The position numbers and the translations under genes were made by a program. The notes beneath the pieces are model-generated. The model was not told the origin of the DNA. It saw nothing but the letters and a program-made list of their open reading frames with translations, and did no database searches. From positions 1 to 62,379 of the forward strand of contig CAJVPP010000023.1 of NCBI GenBank assembly GCA_910592005.1: 62,379 nt of DNA, read 5' to 3'. The DNA is from Funneliformis mosseae (Eukaryota > Glomeromycota > Glomeromycetes > Glomerales > Glomeraceae). This document shows positions 25,901 to 36,978 of the stretch, piece after piece; position 1 is the first letter of the stretch; every line of letters begins with the position of its first letter.

Positions 25901-26480
25901 GCTAAAAAATAAAAATTGTGTTCACAAAATAAGCAATATCTTCGATATAAATAACTATGTATATTATCACATTCTTTTTTTGCATCTTTTTATGAAGGTG
26001 ATTTTGATCAAACATAAAATATTCTCAACATACTCTAAGATTCTCTAACTTATTAGCTTCACGAACTGCATTATCATCAAGTTACAATGTGCCAACTAAT
26101 TGTGCAAGTCCTCATAAATTTTTGACTTCACCACATCTTTTGAATTGATCCATTTATTATGTCTATTAATGCACACAGAGTCAAATTTGAACCACTAGTT
26201 TGTGGTATTATTATTTCATTCTCTACTTCTGTACTTCCACTTGCTATAGTTAATGCAAAACTGGTATCCTAATCAGTACTTTTAGAGTCATTATCCACAT
26301 TATCTAAATCTGAAATAGCAATTCTCTTGCTTTATTTATAGCAACTTCAGTAAATAAACTAGTCAAGTCTTCCTTATTCTCCGGTATATTGTCAAAGAAG
26401 TCATCAATTTCACTTGGTAAACTTGAATTTATTTCTGTTATAGTGAATTAAAGACTAAAGAATACACCAACTTTCATTGA
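22941..26480 (-). pseudogene. Long degenerate gene of a repeated Rhizophagus-type family, MITE-interrupted
   Basis: Minus-strand coding character runs over 3.5 kb with many stops and shifts. The N-terminal part (26480-26330) reads SEIDDFFDNIPENKEDLTSL. A middle part (26165-26030) reads MDQFKRCGEVKNL, stop, GLAQLV, later LDDNAVREANKLENLRVC. I remember such sequences from a multi-copy Rhizophagus family of unknown function. The 3' part (23950-23700) has YAGSVNLTRDEHYFTFDKAL and NLKLQIKVAQSEKERMNLLL. It ends (23165-22950) in a helix-turn-helix-like stretch, WYYPSKEEKAILKTLF then WDGWTKKKIRDVWNYEKRK. The MITE at 23449-23619 interrupts the 3' part. It is inactive. Whether the family is transposon-borne or a host family cannot be told from this copy. 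Confidence 0.5.
23449..23619. mobile_element. Pogo/Tc1-like MITE, copy 1 (TA target site)
   Basis: 171 bp, flanked by TA on both sides, with near-perfect terminal inverted repeats: CAGTCAACTCTTGATATAGC on the left, and on the right the complement of CAGTCAACTCTTGTTATAAC. TA duplication and CAGT ends are typical of pogo/Tigger members of the Tc1-mariner superfamily. There is no coding capacity. A second copy lies at 45184-45355 with the same internal sequence (GCGAATTGGCCAATCAAATC). Here it is inserted in the degenerate gene on the minus strand. Confidence 0.9.
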
Positions 26481-27667
26481 AGATCCTTCTCACATAATAA
26501 AAGTTATGTGAAAAAATACTTAAAAAGATCATAAAGGAGATCGATAAGTTTCACTTTTAGTTTTTAGGTTGAAACGTTACATTGCATAAATATGGTGTTA
26601 CATTTGACCTGTATTTTTCGTTTTTAACTTACATTTAGGCCGAAATTACGAATTTGGCCAGAATTAAGATTTAAAGATTATTGATTTTAACCGATTAAAT
26701 TAATTTTAGCTAATTTTAAACTTTATACATGTGTTATATATTTGAAGGAGATACATCAAAAATTTTATTGTGCCAATCATAATAAAAAATTTTTGCCTAA
26801 AAAATTTGCGACATCTTCCTTGACTGATATCGTTGATCACAATCCTATCATCGGCATATCTTGATATGATGAACTTTTTGACCTCAAACTTTGCTGGATT
26901 AAAAGTTTTATCCATTTGAATTTAGTGAAAGTCCAGATGGTGGTTATTTTGGGGCGGATTTATAAATTTATTCATTGAGCTAATGGAATAAATGGAATAT
27001 TTTTTTTTTTACAAACTAAAAGGATTATCATGATTAGAATGGTTTAAATATCTCAAATTTATTCCGTTACTTTACAAAGAAAGATAGAAAAAGTCTTCTT
27101 CAAATCATCATTTTCTGGAAAGATTTACCAGTGAAAATGATTTTATTTCATTATTATTATTGAACACAAAAATCGCGAAAATTTTAATTTATTTTAATTG
27201 ACTGCGCCTTAAGTGACATTATTTTATATATTTTAATTAATACCGGGGTATATCAGTATCCTCTTGCCCTTGTAGATTGTTCCAAAAACGCTTGGTGAGA
27301 ATGAAATGTGAAGTCTGTGACATTGTGGAATCGGTGTAATTTTTAGTTTTTTAATTTCTTTTATTACTTAACTATGAAGTAGGGATCTTGAAATGACAAG
27401 ACAAGTCTTTGGATAATTCTACCAAGTCATAAAGATTCTTTATATCTTATCTGCACATATTGTATTATATGGTACAAAAGTGAAATCGTAAATAAATTGT
27501 TAAATCTTTCTTAGTTGTTTGACAACGTGCAATACATGTGCATGATATTCATTGTTCATTTCACGTTCATTGTTACCTCATTCAGATATTTGGAACGCGC
27601 ACGTACTTTCTAATAAATAAGTTCAAAATTGATCATCCAAAGAGTATTTAAGAAAAAAGAAAAGAAA
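26481..27667. other. Intergenic region upstream of the PIF1 helicase gene
   Basis: About 1.2 kb. A 69-codon minus-strand frame at 26706-26915 (MDKTFNPAKFEVKKFIISRY) is the only piece with some coding character, and it has no recognisable domain. The 27.3-27.65 kb part should contain the PIF1 promoter; no clear core element stands out. Confidence 0.35.
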
Positions 27668-29895
27668 ATGAGTAGTCTCCGAACCGCCAGCGTTTTTAGT
27701 TTATTGGAAAATTTAAATTGGAAACTCTTTATAGATAAAGGTGTTCACGTAACTCGTCTGAAAAGTTTAAAATTTGTAAGTTCACAAATTTTTCGTCAGC
27801 CAGTTTTTGAAAGTTGTTTTGGTAACTTGCTTTATTTAAAAATTCTCGATATATTTTTCTAGCTTTCAAGTGAACCGCACCTATCAGTTCAGGATCACGC
27901 ATATCAGGTAATCAGATGATTGTGTCGTCAAGCATGTTGATTCATTTGTCTCATCCTCCTAATTGTAATTAAACTAGGCGAAGTTAGATGCGTTACGTAC
28001 AATCAATCTTAGCAATGAACAACAAATCGTTAAAGATTTAGTTCTCAATAACGAGGATAATGTATTTTATACAGGTGCCGCAGGTAACCGTTAAATTCAA
28101 AACAAAAAGAAAAAGATTTCAAAGAAATGTGAGATTATACACTTGTATTGTTTTTGACTTTATTAATAGGAACCGGTAAAAGCGTACTTTTAAGATCGAT
28201 AATCAGCGGAATTAGAAGAAAGTATGGGAAATCTTCAGTTGCAGTTACAGCAATGACTGGTATCGCGGCAATAAACATTGGTGGACAAACGTTACATTCA
28301 TTTGCTGGACTTACCCCTCAATCGAATCTCCTGAACATTGAAAGCCTTATTAAAAAAATCAATAGGAGTCATAGGATAGTAAGAAGATGGAAGAAAATCA
28401 AAGCGTTGGTAATTGATGAAAGTATGATTTTTTTTTTTAAAAATAAAAATGTTGTTTGTAGAATCACGTGCTTATATTTATTTTTGATGAAATTTTAGTT
28501 TCTATGCTTGATGCTGAATTGTTTGATAAATTGGATCATGTGGTTAAAAATATTCGTTGTGACAGTAGACCCTTTGGTGGATTGCAGGTTAAAAAAAATT
28601 TTTTTTTTTAAAAAAAAAAAAAAAAGGAACATTTTTAATAACCACACACATATAAATATATGAATAGTTGATTATAACAGGAGATTTTTGTCAGCTTCCT
28701 CCTGTCAAAGTAAATAATTATTGTTTTGATGCGGAATCTTGGAATTCGTTAAATCATTCGATTCAACTAACCACCGTACATCGACAATCCGAACAAGGTG
28801 TCTTAAAGCTTGTTTATTCTTACAAGTTTTTATCACTTGGAAAATTTATCTAATTTTATCAATTGAATAGAATTTATAAAGATGTTAAATGAGATCAGAT
28901 TTGGAAACATGTCTGAAAAATCCATCGATATATTAAATAAATTAAATCAAGCACCTGAATACCAAAATGATGGAATTGAAGTAACCGAACTGTACATTTT
29001 AATTTTTTATCCTTATTTTTGTTTAAAGAAATTTCGAATTTTTAATTTAATTTTTTTTTTCGTTTAATATTTCTTAGGTATCCCGTTAACAGAATGGTTA
29101 ATGAAGTAAATTATATGAAATTAGCATTCAATACAAATCAACAGTTTATTTATAATGCAGAAGATTGGGAACCTAAATTTAACGGTCAATTGATATCGCT
29201 CAGAAATGGCTGCATTGCTCCGTCAAGATTAAGACTTAAAATTAACGCTCAAGTCATGTTAATTAAGAATTTTACAAAACAATTGGTTAATGGTAGTAAA
29301 GGAGTTGTGGTTGGATGGTTTTCCATACCATCCGAGAAATTTTATGATGAACATGACGAAGTTCCAAGTCATGATGTAACTTTTGTATTACCTGTTGTAA
29401 AATTTACCAATGGACAGACCAAGGTAGTTCCTTGGACAGAATGGACCTTAAAGGACGAAACCGAACGGGTCGTGGCTCGACGTATACAGGTTAATATCAA
29501 TAGCGTTTAATAGAGGAGACGACATTTTATTAGATTATTGTTTATTTAATTTAATATTTTTTTTTTTTAAAAAAAAATAGATCCCACTCATTCTTTCTTG
29601 GGCAATTAGCATCCATAAAAGTCAAGGACAAACCTTGGAACGCGTTAAAGTTGACCTAGATAAGGTGTTTGAAAGAGGTAAAATTTGATTTTTATTCAAA
29701 GGTTTCTATCATTTTTCAGGATTTAATTTAACAATAAATTAATCGGCAGGACAAACTTATGTCGCGTTATCCCGAGCGACCTCTCTTAATTCGCTGCAAG
29801 TACTCAATTTTTCACCAGATAAAGTAATGACCGAAGAAAGAGTAAAGATATTTTACGATTTATTAACGAACTTTTCTGCCAATGGCATATCATAG
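27668..29895 (+). CDS. PIF1-like DNA helicase, intact, 10 exons
   Basis: Superfamily 1B 5'-3' DNA helicase, 501 aa. PIF1 proteins unwind G-quadruplexes and act at telomeres, replication forks and in mitochondria. Exons: 27668-27775, 27863-27907, 27978-28083, 28170-28421, 28499-28587, 28668-28797, 28871-28991, 29078-29489, 29581-29677, 29750-29895. All introns are GT-AG, short (70-91 bases), and keep phase. Motifs in order: Walker A GAAGTGKS (84-91, split by an intron), the TAMTGIAA and [10 protein letters not shown] segments, Walker B VIDEIS (D169, E170), [11 protein letters not shown], the RQSEQ segment, [16 protein letters not shown], and [10 protein letters not shown] near the C-terminus. 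It is compact, lacking the long N-terminal extension of some PIF1 proteins. The first ATG of the frame (27629) is weaker; 27668 gives [10 protein letters not shown] and is my choice. Short PIF1-like genes are numerous in these fungi, so orthology to the single yeast PIF1 is not implied. Confidence 0.93.
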
Positions 29896-30469
29896 AATCA
29901 TTACGTGTACTTATCTTTTTTTGTATTCCACGTGTACTTTGGCTTTTAATCATTCCAAAATTCTTGAATAATTGATCTGCAAGACGAAAACCCTTAAATT
30001 TCTCATAGTAATTATTAATGATCGTCAATTTCATCGTGAACATTTTCAATTTTAATTTTAGTTAGATTATTCAGTCTTATGATTAGATTAAAAAAGGTAC
30101 CATATGTATATTTATAATTCTTGTAATTTTTTGTTTCAATTTTAAGCAATTAATTTATTCGAAAATATATCTAATCCGATTGGGGACCGTAGATTTGAAC
30201 GATATTTAGCGTTATAGTTTTTACCAAACTTGGTTATGACCGCAATTGACATAATGATTGTGTCATTACGACACCATTACGATGATATGATAAAATTGAT
30301 TTTTTTTTAAAGAAAATAAAATAATTATAAATCCATTTCGTATTTTTTTTTTCTAAATTTTTTTTTTTTTAAAAAAAACAAAAAAAAAAAAAATAAATAA
30401 AAAATAAATTTTAACCCAACGAAACATAAAATTTTTTTTAATATAAAAAAACTCTACATAAAAAAAAAG
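29896..30469. other. Intergenic region with poly-T/poly-A tracts
   Basis: About 0.57 kb between the PIF1 gene and the next plus-strand gene. Long T and A runs lie at 30300-30410. A minus-strand frame at 29804-30049 overlaps the PIF1 end and has no coding support. Confidence 0.4.
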
Positions 30470-30928
30470 ATGGACGATCAAAGTGGCAGGAAAAGGATTG
30501 ACCCAAGAACCGAAAATATCCCTATTGGTAATGAATAATTGCCAACGAATGTAAATGGGATCATATGGCAACTAACATGAACATTCCTTTTTTTAGGTCG
30601 AGATCCTAATTCCGCCGTGGTATATCATGCTCTACCTAGACATGATAACCCTGAAATCACAGAAAATCTTGAAACTGATGAGGTAAGATGGCAGGATCGT
30701 GAACACATCGTACATCCACCGGGAGTAAATGATCACAAAGGTAAATTCTTTAATCATCTTGTCATTTGCTTTAACCATAATTTCATATGTTAAGAGATTT
30801 TTAAAATTTAATTTAACCATTTTTTATCTTTTGAACAATCAGGTATTGTCGGTCATGTTGAAAAGGATTGGGAAAAAGAGATGAAAGAGAAGAAAAGCAC
30901 GGGGCAAGACAAAAATGAAGGAAATTAA
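30470..30928 (+). CDS. Small hydrophilic protein of unknown function, 3 exons
   Basis: A 95-aa protein assembled from exons 30470-30527, 30597-30740 and 30843-30928. The introns are GT-AG and both junctions fall in the same phase, after the first base of a glycine codon. The sequence begins MDDQSGRKRIDPRTENIPIG, continues with NSAVVYHALPRHDNPEITEN and EHIVHPPGVNDHKGIVGHVE, and ends in a charged lysine/glutamate tail. There is no signal peptide, membrane segment or cysteine. The compact exon structure, phase agreement and poly-A-signal-like AATAAA words at about 31009 argue for a real expressed gene. I do not recognise the family. Confidence 0.75.
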
Positions 30929-31452
30929 AAAGGAAAAAAGAAATCCTTTTTAAATACCTTTTTTGAATGTTTAGATCTTTCTTTGGTAATCAAAGCCTCC
31001 CCCGCAATAAAATAAAATAGATGAGAATATCAAAGATTTACCTTTTTTTATATTTTTGGATTCAGATTAAATAAAAGAGGTCAAAATGTTTTTTTTTTTT
31101 CACGAATCAAAATTACCATGATTCCTAGTTATAGAATGCTGCCCCGTTTGGTTATTATAAAGGTGAAAATCTTACTTAAACGTTGAGCCAAGTAATAAAA
31201 AAAAAATTTTCAATTATTCGAAAATCTATTAACGATGATCAAAAAAACGTCGTTGTTATTTCGTAATTTCGTTGTTTCAAAAAAAATAGATATAAATTGG
31301 TAAAGATCGGTTAAAGTGAATGAAAATAAAATAATATATATATATATATAAGTAAGGGAGTTTTTGACCAGAAATAATTCCTCATTGTCTTAATATATAA
31401 TTTTTTTTTTTTTTTGGATTTTTTTTTTTCTATTCATAACCAAAGCGAGACG
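30929..31452. promoter_or_regulatory. Intergenic region with a TATA tract upstream of the BTB gene
   Basis: About 0.5 kb. An AATATATATATATATATAAG tract at about 31333-31352 lies some 100 bases upstream of the BTB start codon and could be its TATA element. It could equally be a microsatellite. A T-rich leader (31401-31430) precedes the start. Confidence 0.35.
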
Positions 31453-32610
31453 ATGTTGGCCATTAATTTCAAAAATCAAAATAACCATAAAACATATAGT
31501 AGCAATAAACATAATAAGAAGAATAAAAATAAAAATAAAAATAAAAATGATAAATACGACTCGGATAAATGTAATTATAATAATAAGGTTGCATCGAGTT
31601 TTACATATCAAACGTATAAAATAAAGATAGGTGAGAGTACCTTTTGCCTCACCTCGGAATCTTTAAATCGGGATGCACCCAATTTTTTCACGGCGGCATT
31701 TTTCGGTCATTTTTCGGAGGCAACGACCACTAGTATCTTTATCGAACGGGATCCAACGAATTTCGCAATGATCGTAAAATATTTAAGAAGGTATGAAGTG
31801 GATTGGCCGGTAAAAGACAAGGTCTCGATGAAAAATTTATTGGAGGACGTAAAATATTACGGTTTTGAAAGGTTACAAAATTTGTTGGAAGAAATCTATG
31901 AAAAACATTTCCCTGTAAAGGTGATACCTTGGAAGATTTTAACCTATGCACTCGAGAAAGAACCTATTCTCGCTATAAACATTAAAGATGTGGAATTAAA
32001 AAGATGGGATTCTCGATCTTTAATTTATAATGCCAATCCCATTTTGAAAATGAAGAAGAAAACATCAAACAAAGAAAATGAAGTTGTTGCTAACACTAAT
32101 GATGATGATGCCACGGTTGACAATAATGAAGAGGACAATGTTGTTAATGAAACGATAAAGCCAAACCCAGAAAAAGGTCTGTACCGATTAGAGGTACACG
32201 GAAGAGACGCATTAGCAACCGTAACTTCAAACCTGAGCAATGGAATAAAATTCGAGAATTTCGTCTTGAAAGATGCTGCGGAAGATGCAACCTTTCGCGT
32301 GCTTACGGAATCTTTCCGAACGCCTGATGGCACCCTCACTTTGTCACCTTCTTTGAAACTATCCTTCCTAAAGGATAGTTGTATTGAAATCGATGGTATA
32401 AGGTATCACAACCATAACGATTTATCATCATATTTGGGTGTAAATGCTAGGGGAAAACCATTTTACTTTGAAGAAATTGTGATTCGTATTGAAAGTGGCG
32501 CATTCTTAATGAGAGCACGTGCTTGGACCATTCCATCTTATTACGCTTCACAACCCTTTGTTTGTTCTGTTCAATCTCGGAACAATTCCTTACTTAAGCC
32601 AGTTATTTAA
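31453..32610 (+). CDS. BTB/POZ (T1/KCTD-type) domain protein
   Basis: A single-exon protein of 385 aa. The first true ATG is at 31453 (MLAINFKNQN); the frame is open further upstream but without ATG. Residues about 17-33 are an Asn/Lys low-complexity run. A BTB fold of the potassium-channel tetramerisation type follows at about 48-150: KIKIGESTFCLTSESLNRDA, then FFTAAFFGHF, IFIERDPTNFAMIVKYLRRY and a helix around LLEDVKYYGFERLQNLLEEI. An acidic Asn/Asp-rich linker (about 220-245) leads to a C-terminal part ending in strand-rich sequence (KPFYFEEIVIRIESGAFLMR). KCTD-type BTB proteins commonly oligomerise, and some link substrates to cullin-3 ubiquitin ligases; here the partner is unknown. There is no membrane segment, so it is not a channel. 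Confidence 0.85.
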   Translation: MLAINFKNQNNHKTYSSNKHNKKNKNKNKNKNDKYDSDKCNYNNKVASSFTYQTYKIKIGESTFCLTSESLNRDAPNFFTAAFFGHFSEATTTSIFIERDPTNFAMIVKYLRRYEVDWPVKDKVSMKNLLEDVKYYGFERLQNLLEEIYEKHFPVKVIPWKILTYALEKEPILAINIKDVELKRWDSRSLIYNANPILKMKKKTSNKENEVVANTNDDDATVDNNEEDNVVNETIKPNPEKGLYRLEVHGRDALATVTSNLSNGIKFENFVLKDAAEDATFRVLTESFRTPDGTLTLSPSLKLSFLKDSCIEIDGIRYHNHNDLSSYLGVNARGKPFYFEEIVIRIESGAFLMRARAWTIPSYYASQPFVCSVQSRNNSLLKPVI

Positions 32611-33527
32611 ATTTTTTAATTTAATTTTTATTTTTTATCTATTTTTATTTTTTCTTTTGTGGGAAAACTGTACAATATTTATTTTTTATTATTAATAATT
32701 AATTAATTTCACATGTGATGTACTTCGGGAAAGTAATCATTCATCTTATAAACCTTTTTTATTTTTTATTCTTTTATTTGCTCATATATATTTCCTATTT
32801 TGTTGTTAATGGTTATTAATAATTCTAATTTTCTTGTTATTAAACTCGAATCAAATTAAGAGAAATCTGATTCTCAAATTCAAGGGGGTTTATCAATATG
32901 TTGGGATATGGCGTTATTCTACCTTACAATCGTTCTGAATTATTTTTGCCAAGTAAAATAAACCAAATTGTTTTGTAATACTGCATCTTTCCGTCTTTTT
33001 ATTTTTGATCAATAATAAATGATCTTGGCAATTTGGCAAACTTTTACCTTGGCGATTCAATTAAAGAAAATTAAATTATTATTATTATATTGTATTACAT
33101 CTATAATTGGAATTTTTTATCGTTTATCTTTATTTCATTGTCAACTGGTAAAAAAAATTATTCTCATGCTTAACCAAAATCAAAGTCGATCGGGTTAGTT
33201 TTTGCCAAATCACATGCTGTCATTACTAAAGCTTTACCCGAATTGATTAGATACGTCATGTTTACATCAGGTTCAACTACCCGAAATCACCAATAATTAT
33301 AATTTAATATCACTTCCATTTTGGAATGTTAGGTATGTAAGAAACACGTAAAATCGATGATAAAATATAACGGGGGCGTTAATGTCTTTGAAAGAAAATT
33401 CCATTAAAAAAAAACAGAAAAAAAAAAAAAAAACGCCATAAGATTATATCATTCTCATACTATCATCATAATGATGTTATATTTATATTGTCAATTGTAT
33501 ATTTTTCTCATTTTTTCCACGAAACAT
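32611..33527. other. Intergenic region between the BTB gene and the secreted-protein gene
   Basis: About 0.9 kb. The first 100 bases are T-rich and probably the BTB 3' untranslated region. Sequence around 33180-33290 is less AT-rich but has no open frame of note. Confidence 0.4.
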
Positions 33528-33536
33528 TATAAAAGG
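33528..33536 (+). promoter_or_regulatory. TATA box of the secreted-protein gene
   Basis: TATAAAAGG lies 112-121 bases upstream of the start codon of the secreted-protein gene. It is a canonical match, less ambiguous than other AT words in this window because of its G-rich right flank. Confidence 0.5.
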
Positions 33537-33648
33537 AGACGGAAATTTTTCATCCATCTTTTCAACCCAAATAAATTGACAAAATATTTATACAATATAA
33601 TAAATATAAATATAATAATACCTTTATAAATAAAAACATTAGCAAAAA

Positions 33649-34094
33649 ATGAAATCCTTTGCCTTATTCTTTATCGTTTTATTCATAATCTCTTGTTTGC
33701 CTGTGACCATTCATTCTCAAGAACCAAAATCAACCGAAGTTGTTGCAACAACTTCGTCTACTCAAACTGCTCTTATTCCAGATGAAGCTACCGAAGTCGT
33801 AGCACGTAAGTACATTTTTCTTTGAAAGAAAAAAAAAAATAGTTATTCATATCAAAATAACATTTGCATCCTCTTTTTTTTATAATCAAAGCGCCTACTT
33901 CTGTTACCGTGACATCTGTAACAAATACTTTCAGTTCGACCACGACCGGCACAACCACAACAACGGGAACGCACACTGGCACTGGCACTAGCACGTCGTC
34001 ACCGACAGCAAGTGCCGCGGCCGTACCCATGAGACATGATATGACTAATATTGCGGGTGCTTGTGTTGTTGCCGCTGCCATCGCTCTTTTCTAA
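33649..34094 (+). CDS. Small secreted Ser/Thr-rich, probably GPI-anchored cell-surface protein
   Basis: A 119-aa protein from exons 33649-33805 and 33892-34094 (GT-AG, phase kept). Residues 1-23 form a typical signal peptide (MKSFALFFIVLFIISCLP, then VTIHS before Q). The mature part is almost entirely Ser/Thr/Val/Ala (for example SSTTTGTTTTTGTHTGTGT), a likely O-glycosylated stalk. The C-terminus has a small-residue site followed by a hydrophobic tail (NIAGACVVAAAIALF), the layout of a GPI-attachment signal. There are only two cysteines, one in the signal peptide and one in the tail. A cell-wall or plasma-membrane surface protein is the likely role. A TATA box lies about 120 bases upstream and AATAAAAG words follow at about 34243. 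Confidence 0.85.
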
Positions 34095-35229
34095 ATTTCT
34101 AAATTTATATATTTTTAGAATCTGGAATTTCATTTTTGCGAAAGAGGATATAATTTTTAGATCGAGAGTAATTTTTTTTTTTTTTGTATTAATCTATAAT
34201 TTATTACTATAATACTATCTAATTGTATTGAAGTTACATCATAATAAAAGAAACGAAAGAATTATCAAAACGTTACTTTTTGAAACTAAAAATAATTTAA
34301 TAGAAAATTGATGGTGTCATATACAAAAATTGGTGATTTTTTGTCGTCTAATTCTCACCATACACTTAGAATGGGAATTGTTTGTTTTTGAACTAATCAT
34401 TTCGGATCTGCTTTATTTATTGTGTTGGAGAGTTGTTTAAAAAATATTGCTCATTGAAAAAAATAAAAACGCTTTAGACCCGCACTAAAACAAGTTTGAT
34501 TCTCTTAAATTATAACTGCGCATTAAAAAGGAAACGAGCATTTACTTCTTTGATCAAAATTGAAACAATTTTCCCACATATTTTCGGGTAAAGACTTATT
34601 GTTGAATAAAATAATCGTTTTTCGTTAAAGTTTTTTCCCATCAAAATTTTCCTGATCTATTTTAGAAGGTATGACCTTCACAATTTATCATAGGTCTAAA
34701 TGTTTATTGTGTGAAACACAACATTTATTATTAAGGCAAAAATTAATCACACCTTTATTTATTTATTGTGAATTAGAATGTCTTATTGTTATTATCCCTT
34801 TTCAAATCTTAACCATAAATTTTTTTTTTAAAAAAAAAAAAAAATGCAATTAGAGATCTTTGCTTTATTCAATTGCCACAAATCAACACTGTTTTTCCAT
34901 TAATACAATTTTAATTTTCATAATCCTTATAATTCATTTTCTATTAAGGCGGTCAAAACCCTAACGCTAATCCCAATTTGGCAAAAATCGACCTTTTCGA
35001 TTTCTATTTCGAAACGGTCACCAAGGCATGTTAAATATGTCCTTGATAAGAATCAAATAATCATTTGCATTACGAAAAGATTTTATAAAGAAATTAAATT
35101 GCAACAAATAAGAATTTGTATAACATTTGATTGTTCATTTTGTAAAATTTTATATCATAATTACATTCGTAATTAAGGTATTCTTTTTTTTCTCAAAAAA
35201 AAGATTGAGGACATTTTATTTAATTTATC
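34095..35229. other. Intergenic region downstream of the secreted-protein gene
   Basis: About 1.1 kb. It contains the 3' untranslated region and long A/T runs near 34825. A frame at 34671-34853 (+) ends in poly-lysine from an A-run and is not convincing. Confidence 0.4.
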
Positions 35230-36503
35230 GTACTCCGTAAGGGTCGGGCCGGGTTTAAGGCATACTCGAACTCGAATCCGTTAATAATTACAGAACCCGA
35301 ATTCAACTCGACCCGATCATTGTTCGACTCGGATTCGACTCGACACGATTATTATTTAACCCGGACTCGACTCGAAATCTCAAGGATTGCTTTATGCTAG
35401 CTTAATGGGCAGTGGTTTAATATATAGAAAATAAATTTAAATACTTCCCTATTCGACGTTGCGCCTCGACACTGCCTAAAAAATCAAGAAAAAGACGCGA
35501 TAATTTTGAGAATTTCGACGGATTTCGATGGTTGAGTTGGCCACATTTTAATTTCATCTTATCAAAGTAATTTACATATTTTTATTTTTTAATTATTTCA
35601 AAAATTTTTCTTTTATACAGTGTATAGTTTATTTAATAAAGTATAAAAATAATTTTGGAGTAATATGAAAATAAAACAACGAAAGCATTTATTCTATCAA
35701 AAACCATCCGATTTCGAAGAGGAATCTAAAGAAAAAAAGGGGCGCAAGATTTTTTTAAAAATCATCGATCGTTGCGCCTGAGTCACCCGCAGAGTGTCAT
35801 TTTAAAAAAAAAAGCTGCAAATTTGAATTTGTTGGTTAAAACAATAAACTTCTACATATTAGATTAAGCAAAACGTGACAAGCTTTTCAGCATTTTTTTT
35901 CGCTTATAAATATTTTAGATTAAAGCTGTAAATAAACAAGTGTTATATAAAGTTTATTTTATTTTTAAAATTCATTATTTTTTTTTTGTTAGAATTAATC
36001 CCAATTCTTTTTTTTTTTTTTTTTTACCATCTTTTTCCACCAGAATTTCAAGCAAATACAGGTGAATTGTATTAGCTTTAAGACCACATCTTTTGGTTGA
36101 TATTAGATAGGTTCCGCCAGGATCTACTGGAACACTTGTTGCTTTATAAAAAAATGTTTTAGTTAATGTTTAATAATCGATAATTTTTTTTTTACCTGCC
36201 TGTAATTGTTCACTCCGCAATGCTTTTCGTTTTCTAGAAGAAATTGTACTATCAGTAACGTCGATAGGTCTACTTTATTATTTATTTGTTACAAATTAAA
36301 GTCGCATAACGTAAAAAAAAAAAAAAGTCTAGCGCGTCAATAATGTTTAATCAATCGCATGATCATCCGGGTCACCCGGATTGACTCGGGTCGAGCAAAA
36401 CGTGACCCTGACCCGGCGAGTTTTTTGAATTAAGACTCCGACTCGAGAAATATTCGAGTCGGGTCAAACAAGCCGGGTCGACTCGATCGTTTCGGAGCAC
36501 TAA
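35230..36503. mobile_element. Putative element with self-complementary ACTCGA/TCGAGT ends
   Basis: Two islands of CGACTCG/CGAGTCG words, 35238-35391 and 36360-36500, enclose about 1 kb. Outer ends: TACTCCGTAAGGGTCGG on the left, and the complement of TGCTCCGAAACGATCGAG on the right, an imperfect inverted repeat starting T(A/G)CTCCG. The right island contains a perfect hairpin with CCGACTCGA/TCGAGTCGG arms. The GC content contrasts sharply with the surroundings. It may be a non-autonomous DNA transposon carrying a gene fragment, or two separate copies of one short repeat. Confidence 0.4.
36028..36272 (-). pseudogene. Two-exon coding fragment inside the 35.2-36.5 kb element
   Basis: Minus-strand exon 36196-36272 encodes SRKRKALRSEQLQA and ends in a GTAAAA donor. 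Exon 36028-36141 follows a TTTATAAAG acceptor and encodes ATSVPVDPGGTYLISTKRCG, then LKANTIHLYLLEILVEKDG, before another GTAAAA. The phase is kept across the intron. There is no start codon or terminal exon in the vicinity, so this is either the middle of a gene captured by the element or a broken gene. I cannot name the family. Confidence 0.4.
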
Positions 36504-36978
36504 CTATTACTCTTGGACTAGACCTTTTCAAAAGCGAAGGTTGAAACATTTATTTAAAAGGCAGGACGGGAATACTTTTCTTCTTATTTTTTTTTATTTT
36601 TGTTTCTAACTTTTTATTATTATCAAAAATTTTCGTATCTCTATCTAGTCCGCCGATTTAATTATTCCTAGTACATTTTAAATATCTTTTTTTTTTTTAT
36701 ATATCAAAGCCAAATTAAATAAAAAAATTTACTTTTCAAACAAAATTGTTTATGTAAACATTTTGTTAGTATTGATAATGTAAGAAAAAGCTTAAAAAAA
36801 TGTAATTAATTATTCCATTATTCCCAACCATTTATCGATAATAGCGATATTCTTATAGTATTGAAATGTTCACGTAATTAAATACTTAAAAAATTTAATC
36901 ATACAGTATAAATCAAATAATAATTTTATTTCACACATAAATACAAATTTAATAATTTCACGAAAATTACGTCATTTT
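36504..36978. other. AT-rich intergenic DNA, 3' flank of the subtilase gene
   Basis: About 0.5 kb without open frames of interest. It should include the subtilase 3' untranslated region. Confidence 0.4.

Noticed and set aside
31414..31452. Upstream extension of the BTB frame
   Set aside because: The frame is open from 31414 but begins TTG in a poly-T stretch; the first ATG is 31453 and gives a sensible N-terminus.
32025..32339. Minus-strand frame of 104 codons opposite the BTB gene
   Set aside because: Antisense shadow of the BTB coding region, without domain or splice context.
33788..34081. Minus-strand valine-rich frame
   Set aside because: Antisense of the Ser/Thr repeat of the secreted protein (ACx codons read as xGT); no independent support.
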